A DNA stretch of 64,000 nucleotides from Onchocerca volvulus. Taxonomy: Eukaryota; Nematoda; Chromadorea; Rhabditida; Onchocercidae. Under the pieces are notes generated by a model. That model saw only the letters and a list, made by a program, of their open reading frames with translations. It searched no databases and had not been told where the DNA came from. The position numbers were made by a program, and so were the translations under genes. This document shows, one piece after another, positions 28,142 to 45,345 of this stretch (the stretch's first letter is position 1; each line of letters begins with the position of its first letter). The stretch is taken from NCBI GenBank assembly GCA_000499405.2, contig HG738136.1, positions 2,706,646 to 2,770,645 on the forward strand. The letters are read 5' to 3'.

Positions 28142-29320
28142 TTATAGAATCGACCACTGCTTTGAATTGCGGTAAACCTCAAACTTGGGTAATTAAACCT
28201 TTATTTGCAGAAATTATACACGCGAAACGTATTATAACTCGATAATGACAATACAACAAGAAAAAAACACAAGAAAACGAGGGGCAGAAAAGTTTATTAG
28301 AAAATTATAGAATTAATTCAAAATTTATAACCCGCGTTTAAAACGTTGAAAAATTGCCAAAAAACAATTCTTGACAGTTATAGATTACAACAGTAACGGA
28401 TCGTTATGAAATACAACTGTGAGGAAGGCAGGAAAGAAAGGAGATTGTAGAAGCAAAATCAAATTTAGGAATAGAATTTTACAAATGATGAATAAAAATA
28501 AAATTTGAGGTCAGATCTTTCGGAATTTCCGACACTTTCTTTATTTTTCCCACCAACAAATTTCAACATAATTAAATGAGTAATACAATTAACGCTATTT
28601 CAAAGTCAGTATAAAACTATGCCGAATATGCAATAGATAAATTGATTATTGTTATATTTATTTCAAGTATGAAATCAATTTCATTGGCAGTATGTGGACT
28701 AATATATACCCCTTCTTGAAAAAACAAATAAGTTAATTAAAATTAATCAATCAAGATTTTTGAAATAGCATTTTGGACACTAAAATTAATTCGATCGGAA
28801 ATTCATACTTTCTATCGATTATAGGATGAAATTATTGAGTCTGATGTGATAACTATAGATTTTAGAATAAAGAAAGTTGGTTCTTGTGATTAGTAGCAAT
28901 GATCAACTTATTCAAGAAAAGGACTGAAAACTGAGCATTTATGATAGTTCAAACTGTCAACAAAGATCTGCAATTTGTATTATTGTTCAATCAGATCTCG
29001 AAAAGATGTGTAAGTTAAACTTAATGGTTTCATAAAGAGGAAACTAAAATAAAGAAATACTGGAAAAAAGTAATAAGAGCATTTATGATTACAATAATAT
29101 TCACCGACGGTTACTTGATGAAATCACAAATAGAAATTTGGCCAATTCAAGTATTATAGAAGAATGTCTTTTATAACGGTCTAAAAATTGAATATGGATG
29201 TATTACGAATAATTTTACCAACAGCAAGTATTTCAGCGAAAGAAAATTGCCATCATATCAAAAGAGCCAAGTGTTAATATTTTGTGATTCTCAAGTAAAC
29301 GTATCAACCTTTTGTCGTAA
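28142..29320 (+). pseudogene. Further decayed coding islands, unknown family
   Basis: 28142-28171 (YRIDHCFELR) sits between an ACTACAG acceptor and a GTAAAC donor. About 28820-28886 contains ESDVITIDFRIKKVGSCD. In another frame, 28886-29033 contains ISSNDQLIQEKD, a TGA, then IYDSSNCQQRSAICIIVQS. Near 29233-29275, SAKENCHHIKRAKC is open. The pieces are cysteine-containing and protein-like but are interrupted by stops and frame changes. They may belong to the gene before or after. I cannot name the family. Confidence 0.3.
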
Positions 29321-29624
29321 AAATCGACAATGAAGGAATGTTGTAAAAAAAGTTTTTGAATTTATCCGATCCTATTGTTTTTTTTTCAATTCAATTTGAT
29401 TGTACAATAATGATAGTTTTTTCTTATGAAGTTATTTTTTTTATTAAGAATAATTATAATTTTTTGTTTATCAAGTAGGTTTATTAAATTTTCATGCTTT
29501 ACTTTCTCCTTTTTTAAGTTTAACGTATTTTTGACATGATTCCATATATTGTCAATATTTACCGAAAATATGCAAATCTTAATACTTGTTAATTTCCTAA
29601 AATTTTTTTTTTTTTTTTATGCAG

Positions 29625-30544
29625 AAGAAGCTGAACTTTTTCGACAGTCATCAAGTCATAGCCTTCCATTTTACGGTGACCAACGGTATTGAGCCGAAAA
29701 ATAGTGAAGAAATATTCGGGTTGGATTTTTGGAATGTTCAAAAAAAATGCTCATGATCATTAACAAAACAAAAATAGTACTATCGGGAAATTCCAGAAAG
29801 ACATATTGACGGAAATATCATCGTAAAAGTCAATAAGACTGAGATTTTGATGGCACTGCTTTGTTTCTGATTTAATAAGAATATGCGATTGACCAGTAGT
29901 ATACATTGAAATAATACAGTATTCAATGATAAGTGCACTGATAATAACACTACATACACCACATACATTATAAACATATATATTTGCTAATTCGACTGAT
30001 TCATTCTCGAAGGCTAATGTCGTAATTTTGCAAAAAAAGTGTCAATTTGAAAAGTAAATGCAAAAATTTGCATTGCAAAAAAAAAATATTTCAATTCAAT
30101 TTCATAAATATTTCTTTTTTCGGAATTCATTAAAAAAAATTTTAAATGTTTATGAAATTGAATTGAAATATTTTTTTTGCAATGCAAATTTTTGCATTTA
30201 CTTTTCAAATTGACACTTTTTTTGCAAAATTATGCAATGTGGTAAATTCCGATTTTAATTATATTTATTCAAATGTTTCATTTCATGAGATTTGAAGTCT
30301 TATAAAATGACGATATAAACTCATCACTAATTCACGTCGTATTCTAATTGTTCATAATTTTTTGCACTTAAAAACATCTAAGCAGTTTTCTACAGTTTTG
30401 CTTAACATTATTTTTTCTTTCAGTCATATATTCAATGATATTCCACTGAGTACGTTACGTTTCGTTGGTGGACCATTCATAACTGGAGTAAACTATCAAA
30501 TTGAGAAGAAATTTTTTCGTTTCGATGAAGATTCCATGTATTAA
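29625..30544 (+). CDS. C-terminal exons of an unknown, possibly galectin-like gene
   Basis: Exon 29625-29685, after TTTATGCAG, reads EAELFRQSSSHSLPFYGDQ and ends at CG|GTATTG. Exon 30424-30544, after TTTCAG, completes the split codon and reads HIFNDIPLSTLRFVGGPF and ITGVNYQIEKKFFRF before TAA. The phases match. The pattern of a short loop, then PLSTLRFVGGPFITGV, recalls the last two beta-strands of galectin domains. The family's HxNPR and WGxEER signatures are not seen, so this is a weak guess. A second open frame over the first exon (29619-29753) is also coding-like. Upstream exons are unidentified. The 737-base intron holds a large inverted repeat. Confidence 0.35.
30023..30232. repeat. Near-perfect 210-bp inverted repeat
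   Basis: Left arm 30023-30113 and right arm 30143-30232 are reverse complements with about one substitution and a two-base difference in an A run, separated by a 29-base spacer. Each arm carries TGCAAAAAAAGTGTCAATTT, or its complement, at the outer end. The transcript would form a hairpin of about 90 base pairs. It contains no transposase and could be a foldback MITE. It lies inside the intron of the preceding gene model. Confidence 0.9.
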
Positions 30545-32084
30545 TTGTTGAACAATGAAAAATACAGTTGCGAAAATACGAATCAGAACTATTTTTCATG
30601 TGATCCGGGTAATTTTTCAATGATTCGGAAGATTCTTTGCATGATTTGCGGAACATTGTTTTAGTGATTAGGAAATTTCTTTTCATATTATTGATTGATA
30701 GTTTCATTGAATGACAGATATATTACTTACTTTTGTCATTTTGATGAAATGAATAATATTATTTAACCATTTTTATTCATATGGTAGGTTTATTTATATT
30801 AACAAACAATTCTGTCTTTTTTTTGTTAGCAATTAGTATCATAAAATATAAAACAAATATAAAAACATTGATTTGTTTGATTATGCAAAATATACAAATT
30901 GTTTGACTTTTTTGTGTTTTGATTTTTTGTTTTTTTTCTTCTTTTTTTTACTAACTTTGTATTTTTGTATTTTTTTGCATTAACTTTGTATTTTTGTATT
31001 AATTTTGTATTTGTATTTTTACTAACTTTGTATTAAAAACTTACTAACTTCATTAACTTTGTATTTCGTTCAAGTTGATTATCATTGAAATATGTATTTC
31101 TATAATATGCTTCATTCCTGATAAACTTAAGACAAAACAATCTTTCAGATTATGAGAGAAAATAAAAATTCAAAATGATAAATTGGAACAAGCAAGAATG
31201 AATAAATTTAAAAGTAAAAAAAAAAAAAGCAAATCTATTTTTGGAAAAAATATTCTATCATTGTGATGGTATAATATGATAGCTATTGATAATTGTTATT
31301 TCAAATTTAAAATTTCTGGGAAATATGCAGATATCAATTTTGAACGGCAAAACAAATTATTCGAAAACTTGAGAAACAAATTTTTAAGAAATCGATATTT
31401 ATAGAAATACATATACTAATACAAATGGATAGATCGATAGATAAAATTATTGGATAAATATTAGATAATAGTAACGATGAAAAGGTATAATTAACAATGA
31501 AAGGATGAATCATGTGTTGTAAACGATGACTTATATTACACATTATTGAGGATCGAGAAATAGAATGATTGATTAAGATGAAAAAATTTGCAAAAATTTT
31601 GCTCATCAAATCCAATCTCTCTTCTGTTCTATTTCGGTTTCATTCCCGTTGTTAGAAAATATCGATTACATTTGTCATTTTCCTTTTTTTCAAAAAATCT
31701 TTAAGAAGAGAAAACTAAATATTTGAAGGAGAAGAGAAGCAAATTGCATTCTTTTAAATGAGTGGGTGCGTTTATCCATTGGAAAATCGCTAGCCTACTG
31801 ACTCTTCAACGAAGAAAGTTTGAACTTGAACTCGAGCTCGAGTGCTATATATCTGCTTACTATTCCTATCATTTCCTGTAAGCAAAACAATTCACCATCA
31901 TCATCAACATCAACCTTAGCCCTTACTTTACACCATTTCACTAAACTTATTCATTCACTCAGCGAACAGCTGTATCTATTAAAGCAAATATTTTCTATTA
32001 AGCTGTTGAAAAATTCAAAAGCTTTTCGTATTTCGTCTTTTTTTTTTTGGCAATTCATTTGAATAATAAACAAATTGTCCAAAA
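30545..32084. other. Intergenic region upstream of the calponin-like gene
   Basis: Mostly A/T-rich, with imperfect repeats of TTAACTTTGTATTTTTGTAT at about 30950-31065. The last 300 bases are less AT-rich and include a GAACTCGAGCTCGAGTGC patch near 31829. They probably form the promoter and 5' UTR of the following gene. No independent gene is visible. Confidence 0.5.
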
Positions 32085-35000
32085 ATGTCAACTCGTACGA
32101 CTGCTGGTGGTATTGGCTTTGCTGTTATGCAAAAGGTAATCTTTGAAAATGAAAATTTATTTATTTAATCAAATTTTAAACTAAATTTCCAAATTTAAAA
32201 TTGTTAATTAAAAAATCAATTTTTTCTAAAATTTCAAATAACCGAATTAATGAGAAACATTTTTCCTTTCTCATTTCTAATTTTTTTATATTAGAGCATT
32301 TGAATTAATTCAAAATGATTGTTAGCTAGTAGTATTTAAAATTAGTATCTGAAAAATAAATTATATACTTCAAATGAAATCAAAAAAACAAAAACTGTCA
32401 AAGTTCCTCACAGTGTGCAAAATTTTTTTACTGAAATTTTGTAACAAAATCTTTGATTTGATTCCTCTTTCTTTCTTTTTCTTTTTTTTTGATATTAAAA
32501 TAAAGATCAAATGTTTTTCATAGATCAAAATTTCTTTCGAATAATGCAGATGCATATTATAATTATAATTATTACATCAGAAAATATAATATTTTATAAA
32601 ATTAATAATTTTTTTAAGAGTAAAGTTTAAATGATATATTATTCTGAAGATAATATTTAAAAGTGATAGATGATAAAAAATATGAAAAGATAAAAAGAAA
32701 AAAGATTAATAATTTAATAATTGTGATATTAAGTCTTATATGAATAAGATGATATTAAATATTTCAGCAAGCATCAAAATTCAATGGTGACGAAGCACAA
32801 GGTTTGTTGGAATGGATCAAAAAGATGAGTGGTGAAAATATTTTGACCGAAGGAACACCTGAAAACTTTTCGAAATTACTGAAAGATGGAACTCTTCTTT
32901 GCAAGTAAATTTAATTCAAATATTTTAATTTCTGGTAATTTTACAATCAGTTTTATTCTAGTATTCTAAGGGATTAAATTTATTATCAAATTCGATTATT
33001 CAAATTAAAGAAAACAACACACCATTAAGAAATATTAATCGGTGGAATGAGAGTGAAAAAAATTTACAAAACAGCTCATTTTTATGATTAAAAAATTCAT
33101 GATTAGCATAAATTACTTATGCTAAAATTAATCGATTTAATAAAAAGGGTATAAAAATTCATTAATAACAGATCTTTAACTATTTTAGAAATCTCTTTAC
33201 TTATTTCCAAAATTTAGTATTAATATTCCATTCAGAAAATACGATAATAAATATGAAACATCGAAATATTTTTTCCACTAATGATATTTTCAGCATTAGC
33301 GATATAATTAATCCTTCTACTATTAAATTAATGTGATTTTATTGTTGTAATTTCTTATTATTATGATTATAATGACGATTATTATTATTACTAATTTTAT
33401 TTCCATTAACTAATATTATTAATTCATTGTCCAGAACAAGAATAAGAATCGCAAAATTACTGAGAGGTTGATTGTTATATAAATGATCTCATTATTACGA
33501 TTCTTGATGTTATGAAATGATCGATAATTCATTTGGCATCAAGATTATTTTCAAATTTTTGAAACTTATTAATTATTGAATTTTTGACAAATTTCAATAA
33601 TTTCATTCATTTAACATTATCCTTTCTTGATATAACATTACCACTGCATTCATTATTAATTTTATGATAAATTTCATCATTACAATAAAAATTCTTACTG
33701 ATAATAGAGATCAATCAATTTAAAGCGTAAAGTATTTGCATCGTTGAGTGAGGGGTAGGGGAAAAATGAATTAAAAAAATTTACAAACACGCATTATTTA
33801 TCAATTTTTACTCAAAACGATTAATTTTTTTTTCAAATTCTAGTCTTTTGAACTTTTGAAGACAATTAATTTTGATGGAATTTAATTTTAAAGACTTTTC
33901 ATAGTATTCGCATAATTATGGGAAGAATTTGTTTTTATTTTGAAAAAAATATATATATTACCAACTGCCAACAAATGACAGTAAAATATTCTTGGCAATT
34001 TCATGCAATTTTAACAAGCATAGTGAAATCAAAAATTATTTCCAGTTATGAATAACTGACAGTTGATAATGATTTATCGATTAAATAAAATGAAATTTTT
34101 TTGGAATTACAGCCTTTTTTGTCTATTTTTAAAAGATTTATGGTATTATCAGAAAATTTGTAATTGAACAATAATATAAGTAATCAGCCAATTCCTATTA
34201 AATGTCATAAAATTTTGCTTTTTTTTTTAATTTTCCATTGTTTTTTATATTTCTTTATAAAAAAAAAAATTAGTATAATTTTCAATTTTTAACCATATTT
34301 TATTTTTCTTTTTTAGGAAAAGGAAATGAAATAATAAAAAATACATTTTCTTTTTCAGTTAAATAACAAATAATTAAAGATTGTTTAAAATAATCCCATT
34401 ATTATTTTTAAAACAATAAAAACGGAAATTTCATCTGAGTTGCATCAATCACTTCTTTTTTCCAGAATATTTCGATAAAACTATTGTTTTTTTTTTTGAT
34501 AGATTATTGATTATTAATTAAATCAAATTTCTCACCACCAAATACTCTAAAAATTAAATGTTAACATGATACATTTTACATTTCAGATTAGCAAATGCTA
34601 TTCAACCTAATGCGATAAAGAAGATTCAAAAGCCAATTTCAAATTTTGCATGCATGGAAAATATCAATGCATTCGTTGCTTGGGCTAAAACGATGGGTGT
34701 ACCAACCGAGGAAACTTTCCAATCTGTTGATCTTTTCGAAGGTCGCGATCTATTTTCTGTTTGTGTCACATTATTATCACTTGGTCGAAAGGTTTGTTCT
34801 TTTTTCTAATAATATATTTTTTTCAGAAATATTTTTTGACAAAATTTTATTCAAATAATAAAAATTTATGCAAAGAAAATTATCATTAGCTACAATATTA
34901 TGCTGTCGTATTGATGATCTATTTTTCTAAAAATGAATTATTTTCTTCCGAGTTTCTTGCTTCAAATTATCATTTTCTGAATTTTCATTCTCTTCATTAA

Positions 35001-35843
35001 CTTGAAACGATCTATTTGTACCTCAATTTTCTACTTTTCATTTTAACATTTTAAAATTTACATATACAATTTATTCACTTATTATGCACTCATAGATTTG
35101 AATACTATTTGAACAATTTATATTAGTGATATATTCATTTATTTCATGCACATTTTGCATGCATCATATATTTCAGCAAATTTGTGTACTTCTGCACAAT
35201 TTTAAATATTTCTAAATGATACTTATATACCTGAAAAGAAAACATTAAGTATGTGCTAAACATATTAAACTTTATGCACTAATTTTCTTTTCAATTTCTT
35301 GCTTTAACTTATTATTATAATTATAATAATGCATTTCATAGTTCACACCATAGTAGTTGAAATAGAATTTTAAAAAAAAAAAAATTAATCAATTAATTTT
35401 TTGCAACTTTAATTAGTAGATACTGCTGAAAATTTATTTGCACTAAATTTTTTTTTATTTAATCTATTAGTACCACGAAAAATTAACCTAACTAATTTAT
35501 TGCTTCCATTTTCACCGATTTTTCAGTTACAACAATCCGGCAAACCGAATCCATTCTCTGGTTGAATTCTGTCAATTCAATTCGCCGGATCTAATCTATT
35601 CTTTGGTTGAGTTCTGAAACTAATAAAGAAAAAACGAAAATCACTAGCACGAAAAACATAATTATTTTATTTAGAATTTCTAACGAATCAATAATTCATA
35701 TTTATTCATTGAGTAACGCGAAAAAAAAACGAAATTTTTATTGTCTTATTATTTTATTGTATAATTTGCAGATGCAAAAGGAAGGTAAACCATATCCTAA
35801 TGTCACCAAACAAGATTTCGGTTATAAAATCCCGCAATTATGA
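32085..35843 (+). CDS. Calponin/transgelin-family protein (single CH domain)
   Basis: Actin-binding protein of the calponin/SM22/Mp20 group, expected on thin filaments in muscle. Exons 32085-32135, 32768-32904, 34587-34791 and 35772-35843 join in phase to 154 residues. The calponin-homology domain covers about residues 20-131. It has the typical [15 protein letters not shown] start, [17 protein letters not shown], the central [20 protein letters not shown] and [20 protein letters not shown]. The tail after the domain is short ([19 protein letters not shown] and five more residues), with no complete calponin repeat, so it resembles muscle protein 20 or transgelin more than full calponin. The ATG follows AAAA, as expected for a strong start. 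Intron 2 is 1.7 kb and intron 3 about 1 kb. Two other phase-compatible terminal exons exist (see 35527 and 36565). Confidence 0.88.
35527..35565 (+). CDS. Alternative last exon of the calponin-like gene
   Basis: Directly after TTTTTCAG, in the phase left by the GGTCGAAAG|GT donor at 34791, this segment encodes [12 protein letters not shown] and then TGA. The peptide matches the start of the standard last exon, [10 protein letters not shown], in layout (hydrophobic, Q, two residues, GKP, x, P). That suggests exon duplication and mutually exclusive use. AATAAA at 35622-35627 would supply its own 3' end. The isoform would be 143 residues. Confidence 0.6.
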   Translation, partial: LQQSGKPNPFSG

Positions 35844-36564
35844 AATATTACGTTTATTTTTATTCATTTTAACGAAGAAAGGATAGCAATTTCATCAATT
35901 TATTCGCTTCAATGTTATCATTTAATTATTCATAAAATGATTCTTTTTGAGAGTGAATAAAAATTTTGCTTTTTTGACTTGCAATTTTTGCAAACATTTG
36001 AACTTATCAATTTATATGCACAATGGCATAAGCAATTGCATATTTGAATTTCTTTACAAATGGATGAAAAAAAAAAAGAAAAAAGTGAAACATTCATTTC
36101 ATTCATTAGAAATGCTCAAGTTGAATGCTTTTAATAACGAATCAGAAAAAGTACTCAAATTGGTACAAGTAATGTAAGCAATTTTTTTGTTTTAATTTTT
36201 ATTATGAATTTCTCAATGATCGAAATATTATTATCATTATATATATATATAACTAGATATTGAAGTCATGCATAAAATATAGTACTTAATAGTAAATAAA
36301 TTGCATGATATGAGAAATAAACGAGATAGCGGTAAATATCATCAAATTAATTCCAATATAAGAAATATGAATCAAAATAAACTTCACTTTTCTAAAATCT
36401 AACAATTCAAGTTTCAATATCAAAAATTTATCAATCATTGGAATAATTTTTTTTGCAATCAATAAAGAAAGCTAGCAAAGCAAAAGAAATTATGTCTTTT
36501 CAAAAATATCTGTAATATTTAGGAATTTTTTCAAATATTTTTTTTTTTTTTTTTGTAAAATCAG

Positions 36565-36621
36565 CTGAAACCAGGAGGGTTTGAAAAACTGAGTCTTAAA
36601 GAATATGATGAAATGAAATAA
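36565..36621 (+). CDS. Possible third terminal exon of the calponin-like gene
   Basis: After a long poly-T tract and AATCAG, the sequence reads LKPGGFEKLSLKEYDEMK and then TAA, in phase 0 like the other two endings. AATAAA overlaps the stop codon. It lies 720 bases past the standard stop, so it needs the 34791 donor to skip two terminators. It may instead be the end of an unrecognised gene or chance. Confidence 0.3.
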   Translation: MKPGGFEKLSLKEYDEMK

Positions 36622-37998
36622 ATCGCTTGATAATTGGAAATTATTTACAGAAGGTTTAATGTTTCCAAATTTAATATTTCGGCAGTAGAATATGTAGCAA
36701 AATAATATGATGATGCTGGAATATTTGGATCAATTTACTTTAACTTTCTGAATTAAATTTCCGCATTCAGTATAATACAGGAAATTTAAATTAATTGGAG
36801 AATTCGTTTTACGTAATAAGTGGCGTCTGGCGTGTTAAATATAGATAAGTGAAAATTACAAAAGCTGCTCGGACATTGTTTGCGTTTGAAGAAAAAATTT
36901 GTTCAAAGAAGTTGATATAATGATTTGGTTGTAGTATTTTTTTAAAAAGGAATCATGTTAATAAGAAATCAAAAACACTTAGCTTATTTAAATAATTTTT
37001 ATATAATCATCGCTTGATGTTGATAACTGGATTCGATTTTATTATCAAATAAATTGTTTTTGCGGTAAAATACTGAGAAAGTTATCCAAAGTGACTACTT
37101 TCATGACCATGAACTTTTTTGCTTTTTATATTTATAACCCAAAACGTTTGAGTTTCTCGGAAGACTTTTTAAGAAAAAGATTTTGATTTTTTTTTTAAGG
37201 ATGTTACTTACTTTTTTTTCTATTTTTCTTTTTCAACGTTTATTTGAATTTTATGTATTATTGCGATGCCTAGTTTGAATTGATATATTAAGCGAAGATC
37301 GAAACTCGATTATATTTTGAGTTTACGAGTTGAGGACTTTTTAAAGCGTCGTTTACAAACTCAAGTTTTCAAACTTGGTTTAGCTAAATGTATTCACCAT
37401 GCCTGCCTCTTGATCAGATAAAAGCTTACACGGTACGCATTTTGATCTTTTTTCTACTTCTGCTCTGTTTAATCCGAAATTTCATGATAATCAACTAAAA
37501 TTATTTAAATTTGGATTAGTCTGATAGTTAGATATTTTCCTATATTATTATTATAATATTATGATTATCGCTGGTAATAATAATTGTCTTACTATTGATG
37601 CTTTAAGTAGTCTTGAAATTTCGGAAATTCTTCATGATATTATATTGGAAAAATCGCAGATATTTAGATAAATCTTATCACTAAGAACAGACTAGACTAG
37701 TAAATAAGGAGATTAAAAGAAATCAAAACAGAATTTAGTTTATTGTAATCTTGATTTCAGATTATCGAATTCTGGAAAATCATCTTTTTACTAGTAGAAG
37801 TGTTCAGTTTTCATATCTTAAATAAATGAATAACAAAATGGGAATGATGCAGTAGTTGTGATCCGAGTACCTTAGTTTTTAGAATTCGGTGATTAATGGG
37901 TTTAATTTTCATTGTATTTGTCGGGAATTCAATTTTTTTACAGTCATCGACAATTTAAGTGAGTTAGTATTGCTATCTTCCAGAAAGAAATCAGTTGG
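36622..37998. other. Intergenic region between convergent genes
   Basis: The 3' ends of the calponin-like gene (+) and the unknown minus-strand gene face each other here. I see no coding stretch, only A/T-rich DNA with short T runs. Confidence 0.5.
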
Positions 37999-41934
<3,936 letters not shown>

Positions 41935-44559
41935 TGTTAATTTTAAATTCCGTACTTTTTTTTTTTTCACAAAAACCTTCTTCTAATTTAATATGTTAGA
42001 CGGCATACACCGAATCAGTAGATAAGTTAAAATAAAAACTGATCGATTATCAATAAAATTTGGTTTATTTTATAGATTTCTAAAAATTTCACTTTGTATT
42101 TTTATTTTTTAAATAACAAGCATGCAAATTTTTCATTATATCTCGATTTAATAGAGGATGTAAATTTTATTATATTACCTATACGTTTTCTTAATCAATA
42201 TTTTTGTAATTCGTTTAATGATATATAATTTTTCAAAAATTTATACTTATCATGAAAATAATTCATCAATTCCTATTCAATTTTTTTCATTCATATTCAG
42301 TAACAAATATTTCATTTCATTTATTCACTGATAAATATTCTTATTAATTTAAACCGATTTTATTAATAGTAAATTTAATTTTCATGAAATGTAAAAATCA
42401 TATCGCATCGTTTTTATATTGAATTCAACGAAAAAATTTTATGTTTCAAGTTTTATTTCATAGCTAATTTCTGTGATAATTTCAGATACTGTGATTTCTT
42501 TATTCCGTTTACAAATAGTAAAATATTTTTTAATCTTAAAAATTGATGCAAAACTGGAAGAAATAGATCTCTATCATAATTTCTATTAGTAGATTTTTAT
42601 TATAACTCTCGCTTTCATTTAAATATTCGAATCATTTGATTTTTTTCCCATATAATATTTTCTCTTGTTTTGCAAACGAATTCGAGAAAGATAATTTGGT
42701 CGATTTGTTAATAACTTTTAATCGGATGATCAGATATATCTAATTCAGCTCATGGAACACTCAGAAATTTTTTGTTTCAGTTGCAGTTTGGTTCGGATTA
42801 CCAAAGTAAAACTAGTCTCATTAATTTTTTCAGTTAATCTAAAATCGTTTTTCTTTAGAGAAAATTGAAGCTCAAGTTTTATGCATTTTGCTATAATCAT
42901 TCCTCAATTTAATAAATCTTATTCCTCTCATTAGTCTACTATTTAGGATTCTGATGAATTTGAGAAAAATGGTAATAAATCGAGTTTATTCAGAATCATT
43001 TCTCCAAGAATCAATTAATATTTGCATAAATTGGGTTTCTTGCATTTTCCTTCCAGTGAAATTGTTTCAAATTTTTTAAATTTCAGTTCAGTTGTATAAA
43101 GAAAAAATTAATATATTTCGAATCAAAAAGTGATAATATTCAGCATTATGCGTGATCGCCATCATTCTCCAATTTCTCCGCCATTCAATTTCTTCTTCAA
43201 GAAGTTTTGCTCTAAATAAATTTCGAAGTTTTTTAGAAGGCAAATAAGTTTTAAAGTTTCAAACACGACAATCAATTCATGCTAATTTGCTAAATATCAA
43301 GAAACTTAAACATCTGCTGATATCATGGAGTTAATTAACCATTTATATTAATATTAGTTTCATATATGTAAATCCGTTCTGGTTTTATCGATCTATTTCT
43401 TTATCTACTACTCTTCACAATTTGATATGTTGTATAGCTTTACTCAATCTTTTTTAATTATTTTTTTAATTATTTTTCAAACGTACTTATTTGTATTGTT
43501 TTGAAACATAATTTATTTATTTTTGCATGAAGAAAAAAGCAGCGGAGGGAGTTTAGCCTTGGACTTGTGGTTTAGAAGCAAATCATTACTTACTACTCAA
43601 TTTGGAAAATTTATAACTTTCGTGGTAACAGCACTTGTTTACATTCGTTGTTGCATGATTTTCTGTATCAAGTTGACACTTCAGAGCTATCTCACATAAT
43701 TGAGATAAACTTGTATTACTCACATCTTCATTAAGAAATTATTGTTGTATGAACCGAATGAAATAAATCTGCTTATTTCAAAAACATTGAATGCAAGAAA
43801 ATTTTTCTGAGATCATTTCTAAATATTCTTCTGATTTTATTTTAATGAAACAATGTTCTTACATTTTATGCATAATTCGATTATTAATATACCTAATAGA
43901 AGAAGACTGCAGGCATATTTGATTTTATAGATTTCAAAAGAGCCATGCACAAATCATTGTAATTTTTTGCAATACTATTAGAGATATCTGAAATTTGTGA
44001 AAAAACAATGGAACACTTTTAATAAAGACCTAAAGTTTTTTCAAGAGACCTATGCACAGTTCATCTAATGACTTTTAGAAATCGAATAGTTCATATAGTA
44101 TTAATTCTCAGACGCAAGTATAGATATTTTGCGAGAATTAATAGAATCAGGCATTTTTGGCTTTTGAAAGTTTTAAAGCTTTTTTGAAAGAAAGCTATTT
44201 TAAAAGTAATATTTGACAAAAAATAAAATGTAATGAAATGCACATATTCCTTTCCTTCATTTTTAACTCATTTCAATCCGCTTTTGTTCCAGTTCTCTTT
44301 CTTAATTCATAATTGCTCCAAAATTCTCTTTTTTTAAATTCATACTGACCTATGCATTGCCCAATTTTGTTTGTAGTATAACAAGTCTTTATCTCCGAAT
44401 TTTTAATTTGAAATAGAATGTCAGCTTCATGATCAATATAGCTTACATAAATACTGTTCTCGACATATAAAAAGTTTGAATTAATTTAAAAAGACCATCA
44501 GGATTTCATTTTCGAAAATTTCTCAATTTCGCCATCTTTGGATCTTAAATATCAAATAG
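41935..44559. other. Intergenic, no gene seen
   Basis: The first few hundred bases are upstream of the minus-strand gene and probably hold its promoter. The rest shows no splice-bounded coding stretch on either strand. Confidence 0.5.
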
Positions 44560-45345
44560 AATAATGCCGTATATCGATTTAATCTATTATCGAGTGGACT
44601 TTCGAAGTGGAGATATGATCTGGAAAAGATCTCTGGAAGTTTGAATGAAACTCTGCAATAGGATATTGCACCAACGTTTATTCGTTTGTATTCCTCCTCT
44701 ATTCCGGAATAAATAGATCATTCTACGTCATTTAACCATCGCTCTGCTCGATATGGATGAAATTTTCAAAAATTATATGTACTTTTCTTTTAATTTTTCA
44801 ATTATCGATCAGACTTCTGAAGAAGTGTCATTGTTTTTTATTGATATACAGTCCAACAAGATGATGAATGCTATTGCAATTTTGCTGATTTTATATTTCG
44901 AAAGCAAAGTCTCAAAGATTCGATCAAAGCAAACTCATTGTAGTCCAGAAGTGCCATTTGGCTAAGAAATACTACTTTTTTCGGTAAAACCGAAATATTT
45001 TATAATATAAGTATGATGGGATAATAAAGGTTTGTATAATAGAAATTTGTAATATTTCTCAATCAAATGAATATTTATTCATATCTTATACTTTAGTTTG
45101 ATGCAAAAGTTTTTGTTATTTCATCTTCCGATCTGCTAAAGCTTGTGTGCATTGTTTAAAATTGTAAACCACTGTCTGTCTCTTTCTTTTGTCCTCATAA
45201 CTAACTCCTGTTTATCTAAAACCATTTGCAAATCAAATTCATCTTTAGAGGAGGGCTTTGCCTTTTTCAGAAGCAATATTTGAAAGCAAAGTCCTAATGA
45301 TTTGCTGTGGTGTAAGAGATTTTCGAAATTTCGTTTTCCATTGAT
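44560..45345 (-). pseudogene. Decayed minus-strand coding islands, unknown family
   Basis: Read on the minus strand, 45345 to 45140 contains FRKSLTPQQIIRTLLSNIAS, then, after a frame change, SKDEFDLQMVLDKQEL and RTKERDRQWFTILNNAHKL. The region 44962-44875 reads MALLDYNEFALIESLRLCF before a TAG. The region 44660-44600 reads SFIQTSRDLFQIISPLRKS after GCAG. Composition is clearly protein-like, but frames shift and stops intervene. I read it as one broken gene. Its family is unknown to me. Confidence 0.4.
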
